A stretch of DNA of 32,947 nucleotides from Pseudomonadota bacterium (GTDB lineage Bacteria > Pseudomonadota > Gammaproteobacteria > Xanthomonadales > Xanthomonadaceae), in assembly GCA_030528565.1 (NCBI GenBank), contig JAUMYP010000025.1:1-32947 (forward strand), given 5' to 3'. Shown here piece after piece: positions 27,236 to 32,947 of the stretch (positions within the stretch are counted from its first letter, which is position 1; each line of letters opens with the position of its first letter). The notes under the pieces were generated by a model. It was not told the DNA's origin. It worked only from the letters and a program-made list of their open reading frames with translations, and made no database searches. The translations under genes were made by a program, and so were the position numbers.

Positions 27236-29020
27236 TTACTTGAGTGCCTGCAAGGGGCGCACAACCGGGTAGCGGTGCAGCTCGCGGTCATAGGCCGGGT
27301 GGCGGCGGTAGAAAAACTCCAGGCGCTTTTCAGCGGAGGCGGCAAACTCGGCATCTTCGGCCAGGCGACGCTGGAATTCGGCTTTCAGTGCCGCGTCCTG
27401 CGCCAGCATCTTGCGGGCTTCGGCCTCGGCCACATAGTCCTCCATGTATTCTTTGCGCTCAAAGACGTTATTCATCTTGCCCCAGGCGACGAGTGCGTCC
27501 GGGGCTTGCGGTTCAAGAAGATGCATGACAAGGCGCGCCTTGGCCTGGCGGATTGGTACCCAGAGTGCGCCGGGGGCAAGGCTCTGCCTGCCTTCGGCCT
27601 GCCACTGGCCCTCGATGCTGAGCCGTTGCTGGCCTTCCACCGATGTTTTGGCGAACTCGGCCCGGCTGGCGCGGAAAACTTCCACCGGGATATCGGCAAG
27701 TGCGTGATGGATGCGACGGTATTCGATGCCATGCAGTTCCAGTTTGGGCTGGAGGAGGCTGGCCCAGGCGGCGGGAATCAGATAGCCGTTTTCCGGGGCA
27801 GTGACTTCCAGCGCCGGAGCGACCTGGTTGCGCAGCGGTACGCGCCAGACCTGCGGCGTGGTTTCGTCATAGCGGGTCATCAATGCGCCGGAAATTTCTG
27901 AGGGCGTGCGGCTATAGGCATAGCCCTGGAAGTCGATGATTTGCTCATCATCCAGTACCTTCCAGCTCAGCGGCACGCTTTGACCGGCAAGGGCAGCACT
28001 GCGTACATCGGTAGCCCGGGCGATGGCTTGCCAGTCCTGGCCGTGCCGGGCGATGCGCTTGATAAGGCTTTCCACACTGATACGGGTTGCGCGCACGCGC
28101 TCGGGATAGCTGCGCCAGCTATGGGTTTCCACCAGGATGCCGATGCGGTTGCGCAGCCAGAAATAGCCATGCGAAAAGCGCGGGCTGGGTACGCCTTCGG
28201 AAAAACCCGAGGCCGGATTGTCGTATTCGACAAAGCTGGGGTAGAAGTTCACCGGCATTGAGCCGTTTCCGGCAAGGTCGGCGATGATGCCATCACGCAG
28301 GCTGCGTCCTACTTGCGCCAGTGCTGCATCGCCCGTATTCACCGGATGCGCGGTGATGGAAATATCGTGCTGGAACTGTGCGCCATCGGTGGCATGCAGG
28401 TCGATTTCCACCAGTGGGTCCCATTGCTGCACCAGCCGCAGCATGGCCTGCATTTCCGGCGAATCGGCTTTCAGATAGTCGCGGTTGAGGTTGTAACGCT
28501 GTGCGGTGACGCGAAACCCCATTTGCTCAGGGCCGCGCTGGTTGGGACGCTGCCAGGCGCGGAAATTTTCATGGCCATCGACATTGAATACCGGCACAAA
28601 CAGCATCACCTGCTGTTGCAGCAGCGCCATTTTTTGCGGGTCTTCAAGCCATTCGCGCAGCAGCCAGAACACCGCATCCTTGCCGTCGATTTCCCCGGCG
28701 TGAATCCCGCCTTGCACCAGAATCACCGGCAATTTCCGGGCGCGGGCAGTTTCTGCATCCAGCGCGCCGCTGGCCGATATCGCCAGTGCCTTCATCGGCC
28801 GGCCTTCCGGGGTGGTGCCAAAGTCAAAACAGCGCACCCGCTGCGGATAGGTTTGCGCAAAGCCTTCGCAAAGTTCAATCACTTCTGCATAACGGCCGGT
28901 TTGGGTAAAGCCGCTGCGTTCGGCATGGCTGGACAGGGGCGGGGCGGCCAGTGACGCAAGCGGGGTCAAGGCCATCAGGCTGGCAAGGGCAAGTGCATTG
29001 AGGCGAGGCATAACAGGCAT
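27236..29020 (-). CDS. secreted zinc carboxypeptidase (peptidase M14)
   Basis: This roughly 594-residue periplasmic or exported protein has a signal peptide (LNALALASLMALTPLASLAA). The M14 catalytic set is complete: H107 and E110 in QGGIHAGEIDGKDA, R180 in YNLNRDY, H209 in IDLHATDG (zinc ligands and substrate arginine), and the catalytic E299 in GILVETHSW. NVDGHENFR is also typical. A long C-terminal extension (about residues 310-590) is beta-rich and not identified. Two ATGs (29020, 29011) are possible; neither has a clear ribosome site. The open frame upstream to 29110 is not protein-like. It lies 86 nt before the regulator gene on the same strand. It probably releases C-terminal residues from peptides outside the cytoplasm. 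Confidence 0.88.
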   Translation of the reverse strand: MPVMPRLNALALASLMALTPLASLAAPPLSSHAERSGFTQTGRYAEVIELCEGFAQTYPQRVRCFDFGTTPEGRPMKALAISASGALDAETARARKLPVILVQGGIHAGEIDGKDAVFWLLREWLEDPQKMALLQQQVMLFVPVFNVDGHENFRAWQRPNQRGPEQMGFRVTAQRYNLNRDYLKADSPEMQAMLRLVQQWDPLVEIDLHATDGAQFQHDISITAHPVNTGDAALAQVGRSLRDGIIADLAGNGSMPVNFYPSFVEYDNPASGFSEGVPSPRFSHGYFWLRNRIGILVETHSWRSYPERVRATRISVESLIKRIARHGQDWQAIARATDVRSAALAGQSVPLSWKVLDDEQIIDFQGYAYSRTPSEISGALMTRYDETTPQVWRVPLRNQVAPALEVTAPENGYLIPAAWASLLQPKLELHGIEYRRIHHALADIPVEVFRASRAEFAKTSVEGQQRLSIEGQWQAEGRQSLAPGALWVPIRQAKARLVMHLLEPQAPDALVAWGKMNNVFERKEYMEDYVAEAEARKMLAQDAALKAEFQRRLAEDAEFAASAEKRLEFFYRRHPAYDRELHRYPVVRPLQALK

Positions 29021-29152
29021 CTTGGTTGGGGAACCCGCTGATATTAGGCGGCTCAAGCGGGCGGTGGTAGTCTTGCCGTCTTTGCAAATTTGGGCAGTAC
29101 GCATGAGCAAACCCGCTAGCAGGTCTGGCTTGATGCCTTGTGGAGACAGGCC

Positions 29153-29764
29153 ATGAATCCCAGCATGACCCTTATCATCATCGCCATCACCGCGCTGGTT
29201 TCATGGCGAGCCTTTGATAACGAGCGCCTGTTGGACAGGCTGATGCTGTGGCCGGTGATGATGAGGCGCCGCAAGCAGTACGGGCGGCTCCTTATGCACG
29301 GCTTTGTGCATGCCGACTGGATGCACCTCATCTTCAATATGGTGACGCTGTACTTTTTTGGCCGCCAGATTGAGCAGCTATTTGGCGGCGGACTGGCCGG
29401 GGCTGCGGGTTTTACGTTCTTTTATCTTTCGGCCATCGTCATGGCGGCTCTGCCTGCCTGGCTCAAACACCGGCAGGACCTGCACTATCGCAGCCTGGGC
29501 GCATCTGGCGGCACTTCAGCCGTGCTGTTTGCCTTCATCCTGTTTTCCCCATGGTCGAAGCTGGTGATTTTTCCCATTCCGGTTCCAGTTCCCGCCATTG
29601 TTTTCGCCGTGCTGTATGTGGCCTATTCCATCTGGATGGAGCGCCGTGGCCGCGACAATATCGCCCATGGCACCCATCTGGCCGGGGCGGCCTATGGCGT
29701 CTTGTTCATGCTGCTGACCCAGCCGGGGCTGGCAGGACATTTTCTTCGGCAAATGAGGTTCTGA
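29153..29764 (+). CDS. rhomboid-family intramembrane serine protease
   Basis: This 203-residue multi-pass membrane protein has the rhomboid landmarks: HGFVHADWMHLIFNMVTLYFFG (residues 49-70), with the HxxxN-type pattern after the first helices. The nucleophile is S118 in SLGASGGTSAVL and the base H175 in GTHLAGAAYGVLF. Six hydrophobic segments are visible. Rhomboids cut transmembrane substrates within the bilayer; the substrate is unknown. The ATG at 29153 is preceded by GGAGACAGG. It is followed after 1 nt by a small GNAT-like gene, so the two are co-transcribed. It is divergent from the M14 peptidase gene. Confidence 0.93.
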   Translation: MNPSMTLIIIAITALVSWRAFDNERLLDRLMLWPVMMRRRKQYGRLLMHGFVHADWMHLIFNMVTLYFFGRQIEQLFGGGLAGAAGFTFFYLSAIVMAALPAWLKHRQDLHYRSLGASGGTSAVLFAFILFSPWSKLVIFPIPVPVPAIVFAVLYVAYSIWMERRGRDNIAHGTHLAGAAYGVLFMLLTQPGLAGHFLRQMRF

Positions 29765-29765
29765 T

Positions 29766-30044
29766 ATGCGTGAAATTGAACATGACGCTGCAAGCGGGCA
29801 GTTTTACCTGCAAGAAGACGGGTATCGTGCAAGCCTTCATTACCGCAGGGCGGGTGATGTGATGGTGATTTTCAGCACCCATGTGCCCGCAGCAATTGGC
29901 GGTCGCGGTCTTGCCGGGGGGCTTACCGGGGCGGCGTTGCAATGGGCGCGGGCCGAAGGCTTGCAGGTCAATCCGCAATGCTCCTATGTGGACAGCTGGA
30001 TGAAGCGTCATGCTGAATACGAAGATTTGCGTGCCCCTGCATGA
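29766..30044 (+). CDS. small GNAT-like N-acetyltransferase
   Basis: This 92-residue protein belongs to the short YidJ/Acetyltransf_CG type of GNAT proteins (about 90 residues). It has FYLQEDGYRASLHYRRAGDVMVIFSTHVPAAIGGRGLAGGLTGAAL, where IGGRGLAGGL is the CoA-pyrophosphate loop, then LQVNPQCSYVDSWMKRHAEYEDL, with the conserved cysteine near the C terminus. The substrate is unknown. Family members are soluble. The start lies 2 nt after the rhomboid stop. Confidence 0.85.
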   Translation: MREIEHDAASGQFYLQEDGYRASLHYRRAGDVMVIFSTHVPAAIGGRGLAGGLTGAALQWARAEGLQVNPQCSYVDSWMKRHAEYEDLRAPA

Positions 30045-30118
30045 GAGTTCTGCCAGCCAAGTGAAAAATCTCCCCTTATTGCGCGGCTTTGGTGTATGGT
30101 GCGCATACTGTTTCAGCG

Positions 30119-30141
30119 GGATCACGGAAACATAGTGATCC
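30119..30141 (+). promoter_or_regulatory. hairpin in the long cold-shock leader
   Basis: GGATCAC (30119-30125) pairs perfectly with GTGATCC (30135-30141), loop 9 nt, within a 203-nt non-coding stretch (30045-30247) before the cold-shock gene. A long, structured 5' UTR is typical of cspA-type genes and allows cold-dependent translation. No -10/-35 pair is convincing in the region. Confidence 0.5.
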
Positions 30142-30247
30142 GATGTGTTTGATCGTGCGGTCAGCTTCATCGCTTGCGTGTTGCCCCTTGTCTGACAGTC
30201 CGGCCTTGTGCCGTGTTTTCATCCAACTGTTTCCAAGGAGTAACAAC

Positions 30248-30457
30248 ATGTCCGATCGTCAGACCGGTACCGTCAAATGGTTCAACGATGCCAAGGGCTA
30301 CGGCTTCATCACCCCCGAAAGCGGTGCTGACCTGTTTGTCCACTTCCGTTCCATCCAGGGCACCGGCTTCAAGTCGCTGCAGGAAGGTCAGCGGGTTTCC
30401 TTCAAGGTGGTGCAAGGTCAAAAGGGCCTGCAGGCCGACGAAGTGCAGGCGTTGTAA
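30248..30457 (+). CDS. cold-shock protein (CspA family)
   Basis: This 69-residue single-stranded nucleic-acid-binding OB protein has RNP1 (KGYGFIT) and RNP2 (DLFVHF) motifs: [39 protein letters not shown] and [20 protein letters not shown]. It acts as an RNA chaperone, with roles in cold adaptation. The ATG at 30248 is preceded by AAGGAG at 7-8 nt. The open frame upstream is the leader. A terminator follows. Confidence 0.96.
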   Translation: MSDRQTGTVKWFNDAKGYGFITPESGADLFVHFRSIQGTGFKSLQEGQRVSFKVVQGQKGLQADEVQAL

Positions 30458-30480
30458 TCGCCTGTTCATGCCTGGCAAAG

Positions 30481-30506
30481 AAAACCCGGCTCCGGTCGGG
30501 TTTTTT
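30481..30506 (+). terminator. intrinsic terminator after the cold-shock gene
   Basis: AAAACCCG (30481-30488) pairs with CGGGTTTT (30497-30504) with the loop GCTCCGGT, and the T-run continues to 30506. It lies 23 nt after the stop. Confidence 0.85.
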
Positions 30507-30608
30507 GTTGCCAAAGACGGCAAAACAGCCTCTATCATGCGACCATGATAGAGGCATCACACGCCTTATGTCATTCTGAGCCCAGTCATTTCCAATTTGT
30601 ATATCCCC

Positions 30609-31439
30609 ATGTCTTTGCGAATTGTTCCCTTGTTAGTGTTGCTGGTTGTGCTTGTCGGCTGTCGAGTGGAAGCGCCGTCAACAGATAAGGAAACAACCGT
30701 TGCCGTCACACCTGCCGATAAACAAGAGCCAGTGCAGGCATTGGAACTGCCACTTAAAGACGTGACTGAGCGTAATTCCAGGTATCTTATCGGCATCACC
30801 TATCCAGCGGTTGCCAGCGAGCATCGCAAACTTGCCAAAGCCTTGTCTGATTATGCCCAAAGCGCACGGCAAGACCTGGACGATGCGGTCAAACTGGCCG
30901 GGGATTCGGTGGGCAGTGGCGGCAATACCTATGACCTTAGCCTGAACTTCATTGAGCTGATGAATACCCCCGCTGCGGTGGTAGTGGCTGTCGATGGCAG
31001 TCTGTACACCGGCGGTGCACATGGCATTCCGCTGATCGCACGTTTTACCTATCTGCCACAGGAAGACCGGATGCTGACCCCGCAGGACTTGGTCTCCGAG
31101 CCCTCTGGCTGGCAGGCCATATCGGACTATGTACGCAAACAATTGGGTGCCCAGGTAGAAGCACGCCTGGAGGAAGACGAAGTGCCTGAAGCCGAGCGCG
31201 CCGAAATCATCCGCAGTGCCAGCAATATGATTGAAGAAGGCACCATGCCTGATGCGGCGAACTTTGCACAGTTCGAGCCAATCCCCGCCGCCGATGGCAA
31301 ATGGTTTGGCCTGCGCTTTGTATTTCCGCCCTATCAGGTTGGGCCATATTCTGACGGCACCCAGAGTGTGGAGGTACCTGTTTCCATACTGCGCCCACAT
31401 TTGATGGCGAAGTATCGAATAATGTTTACAGGCTTTTAG
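30609..31439 (+). CDS. DUF3298/DUF4163-type lipoprotein
   Basis: This 276-residue protein has a lipoprotein signal: hydrophobic LLVLLVVLVGC, so C18 is the lipidated residue. The mature domain shows two matches to the DUF4163/DUF3298 module (also found in the RsiV C terminus). One is SLYTGGAHGIPLIARFTYLPQEDRMLTPQDLV, where GGAHG and the 'mLTp.DLv' turn are diagnostic. The other is WFGLRFVFPPYQVGPYSDGTQSVEVPVSILRPHL, the DUF3298 end. It is membrane-anchored in the periplasm; the specific role is unknown. The ATG at 30609 is used; an upstream in-frame TTG is unlikely. It is the last GC-rich intact gene before the decayed right end. Confidence 0.85.
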   Translation: MSLRIVPLLVLLVVLVGCRVEAPSTDKETTVAVTPADKQEPVQALELPLKDVTERNSRYLIGITYPAVASEHRKLAKALSDYAQSARQDLDDAVKLAGDSVGSGGNTYDLSLNFIELMNTPAAVVVAVDGSLYTGGAHGIPLIARFTYLPQEDRMLTPQDLVSEPSGWQAISDYVRKQLGAQVEARLEEDEVPEAERAEIIRSASNMIEEGTMPDAANFAQFEPIPAADGKWFGLRFVFPPYQVGPYSDGTQSVEVPVSILRPHLMAKYRIMFTGF

Positions 31440-31471
31440 ATGGGTTGCCCATGCAGCATCTTGATCATGAG

Positions 31472-31621
31472 CTTGTAGAGGTTATCGCATCGATGATTAA
31501 AGCGGAGCTTACCTTGACATGCAGGTAAGGGGCTTGGGAAATAAAAACTTCATAGTGAGCTATATTCAAGCGGGTTAAGAAGCCTCTTGTAGAGGTCAAG
31601 CTGTTGATGATTGAAGTGGAG
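31472..31621 (-). repeat. two diverged 36-bp direct repeats
   Basis: The segments 31472-31507 and 31586-31621 match at 27 of 36 positions (both begin CTTGTAGAGGT and share GATGATT and GGAG). Their spacing is 114 nt, a multiple of three. On the minus strand both read in one frame as L-x-F-N-H-x(4)-L-Y-K (LHFNHQQLDLYK and LRFNHRCDNLYK), with a stop codon between. They look like remnants of a protein repeat or duplicated tail, but no family was recognised. Confidence 0.55.
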
Positions 31622-31639
31622 TGCGCTCCGTATGCAGCC

Positions 31640-31743
31640 TTCCTCTGAGATGAGACAGTTTTAAAGGAGGACTTTGGGCAGTCTGTGATTGAAGGAAAGC
31701 TCTATACGTAAGAGCAAATTCACCGAATCACAGATTGTGGGGA
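31640..31743 (+). pseudogene. IS3-family transposase orfA remnant (5' end)
   Basis: The plus strand reads RKSKFTESQIVGI in one frame from 31707, the hallmark N terminus of OrfA in IS3-family elements (IS407-like 'MRKS.FTESQIV.ILKE.DAG'). The start codon is ATA (31704-31706) instead of ATG, preceded by GAAGGAAAG as ribosome site. AAAGGAGG near 31663-31670 and ATGAGACAG upstream resemble the left end of such elements, but no terminal inverted repeat was identified. The coding match stops at about 31743, where the Rhs fragment on the opposite strand begins. OrfB and the right end are absent. Confidence 0.65.
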
Positions 31744-31744
31744 T

Positions 31745-32110
31745 CTGAAGGAAACCGACGCTAGCATCGTAGTCGCGGAAGTCGTTGTTTCAGAGGCCAA
31801 TTTCGGTAGCGAAGTATTGACGGGGGAAGCCGAGGTTAAAGCGCAGGTAGTGCGTCTAGCGGTTGGGTGTGTGTTGGTATTCCAACTTCCAAAAGCCCGC
31901 TGGGGCCAGTAGCAAAGTAACTGGCCTGTGTGCCTGTTTGTTTGAAATTGTGCTCGCCCAGGGCGTTGATAGGGTAGTAGGTGGTGTCCCGTTTTTGTGT
32001 GCGCTGGCAAGGTGGTTGAAGGCGTTGCAGCTGTAAGCAGTGGGTGATATTGCTGTTGGCAGCATAGTTGAAGCTGCGCAAGAGATGTGCAGGCTTGCAG
32101 GCCGTTGCTA
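31745..32110 (-). pseudogene. decayed Rhs/YD-repeat core fragment
   Basis: On the minus strand two frames together match the end of an Rhs core. From about 32110 to 31880 it reads LLRSFNYAANSNITHCLQ ... INALGEHNFKQT ... SYFATGPSGLLEV, like the YD-repeat 'sy.YdanGNit..' and 'NalGqR..k...ttyFaYgp.GlLlaE'. After a frame change the stretch near 31840-31745 reads LRFNLGFPRQYFATEIGL, stop (31792-31790), NNDFRDYDASVG, FLQ. This is like 'nLRFPGQYfD.ETGL.yNyfRDYDp..GRf.q.DPIGL'. There are at least one frameshift, one internal stop and small deletions. It breaks off where DPIGL and the variable toxin tip would follow. Confidence 0.75.
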
Positions 32111-32199
32111 TTGCGGACATGCGGAGACTGGACATATAAGAATTAGTGATTCGGCAGATTCTGGCATTGCTTTTTGCTGCGCTAGATTTGCAGCAATAA

Positions 32200-32652
32200 C
32201 TAATGATGGTTGCATCTATGGAGCCCATGAATATATTTTCTTGCTTCTTCATGACTGAGTCCTGATGACTCCATTAAGATGAATGCTTTTGGGTAAGTTC
32301 GGCCATCTAAATTATTCATCATTAGGTATGCGGATATCTTGCCATTGGTGCTTTCTAGGTTAAGGATAGTTAATCCAAGATCGTCTCCTGTTGGGATGTG
32401 TATGGTCTTTTCGAAGTCAGGGTTAAAATCTTTTATTGGATAGTTGTCGATCTTATAGTTCACCTCTTTTTTGTTGGATATGATTAGCTTTGCAAAGTCA
32501 ACATCTACAGGAGCTTCATGGGTGAATATGGCTTTATGTGTGCTTTTTAGGCACAGCCTGAAGTGTTCACTTATTTTATAGGTTTCTATTTTCTCATGGC
32601 ATGAAGAAATTAGTGTAACCAGGATTGCTGTAGTTATTATTTTTTTGCTCAT
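32200..32652 (-). CDS. AT-rich lipoprotein of unknown function, candidate immunity protein
   Basis: This 150-residue protein has an intact reading frame and a lipoprotein signal: MSKKIITTAILVTLISSC, with C18 lipidated. The mature part (HEKIETYKISEHFRLCLKS and on) has a high share of Lys, Ile, Asn and Asp, unlike neighbouring genes, and ends LSHEEARKYIHGLHRCNHH. CGGAGA precedes the ATG at 32652 by 8 nt. No family was recognised. It lies on the same strand as, and just upstream of, a displaced Rhs core fragment. That is the position of an immunity gene belonging to the preceding cassette of an Rhs array. Immunity to a periplasm-acting toxin would suit a lipoprotein, but this is inference. Codon use and AT-richness indicate horizontal origin. 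Confidence 0.6.
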   Translation of the reverse strand: MSKKIITTAILVTLISSCHEKIETYKISEHFRLCLKSTHKAIFTHEAPVDVDFAKLIISNKKEVNYKIDNYPIKDFNPDFEKTIHIPTGDDLGLTILNLESTNGKISAYLMMNNLDGRTYPKAFILMESSGLSHEEARKYIHGLHRCNHH

Positions 32653-32804
32653 AGAAAAATCTCCGGATGTTGAGTATCCTTCTGTATTATTGCCAGAATT
32701 ATGTGTCTCTTGGTGCCATTTTTCCGGCAAGTGAAGAGTTGCTCATTATTGGGTTGGGTGGGTTGTCATGAGTGCATGTGTATCCAAGTAGGAAGGGCCC
32801 GGCT

Positions 32805-32947
32805 TCATGTATATAAGTGCTGTCGCCACATATGGATTTTGTGCCAAGTTGATGCATCGGAGCGGATGGATCCAGATTTTAGCTCAATAAAATTGGGTCT
32901 TAGGAAGTTAAGCCACTTCAATGGTGAGCTAAGCTTCTGTAATGACA
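32805..32947 (-). other. open frame running in from the window edge
   Basis: A minus-strand frame is open from the right edge to a TGA at 32807-32805 (46 codons, including LKWLNFLRPNFIELKSGS). It could be the C terminus of a gene that begins outside the window, such as the tip of an Rhs protein, but nothing in it is recognisable. A second minus-strand frame, open from about 32880, ends with a TAA near 32700. The stretch 32653-32804 is otherwise featureless apart from the lipoprotein's ribosome site. Confidence 0.2.

Noticed and set aside
31746-31800. continuation of IS3 OrfA (LKETDA...) past 31745
   Set aside because: The same bases fit the antisense Rhs core better over a longer distance (FRDYDASVG plus upstream blocks). 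The OrfA-like reading fails after about six residues.

Overview
The window looks like the chromosome of a high-GC gammaproteobacterium, most likely of the Xanthomonadales (Lysobacteraceae) lineage. The grounds are gene order and protein style: serC-aroA, cmk-rpsA-ihfB-lapB followed directly by a WecA-like transferase, a CapD/WbpM-like dehydratase and galU, and a divergent ppsA/ppsR pair. No species can be named from sequence alone. From about 1 to 31.4 kb the window is dense, ordinary housekeeping chromosome with uniform GC-rich codon use. The long antisense open frames there are shadows of that codon use.

Layout. 1-0.5 kb: tRNA-Val and a small polyhydroxyalkanoate-system-type protein, both leftward. 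0.5-4.8 kb: a rightward, tightly overlapping run of FHA protein, serC, aroA, tadA and orn. 4.8-8.3 kb: leftward MscS-type channel and ppsA (PEP synthase). 8.4-9.7 kb: ppsR (PEP synthase regulator) and a DUF1249 protein. 9.7-10.2 kb: a stable-RNA cluster (tRNA-Ala, two identical tRNA-Glu) with a clear promoter and terminators. 10.4-14.2 kb: leftward TraB-family membrane protein, aguB and aguA (agmatine to putrescine), a small secreted protein and rpmJ. 14.3-22.7 kb: rightward cmk, rpsA, ihfB, lapB and an envelope-polysaccharide run (GT4 transferase, dehydratase, galU, csaA). 22.8-29.0 kb: leftward beta-oxidation operon (TetR/PsrA-like regulator, fadN/fadB-like, fadA) with a well-formed operator, plus a secreted M14 carboxypeptidase. 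29.1-31.4 kb: rhomboid protease, small GNAT-like protein, cold-shock protein and a DUF3298 lipoprotein.

The last 1.5 kb is different: AT-rich, gene-poor and decayed. On the minus strand an AT-rich lipoprotein gene is followed by a broken fragment of an Rhs/YD-repeat core. That fragment stops at the position where the toxin tip normally begins, against the opposite-strand 5' end of an IS3-family transposase orfA. Beyond it lie two diverged 36-bp repeats that read in the same minus-strand frame. I interpret this as the graveyard of an Rhs toxin-immunity cassette array, with the lipoprotein as a candidate orphan immunity protein. This is the part of the window most worth a second look.
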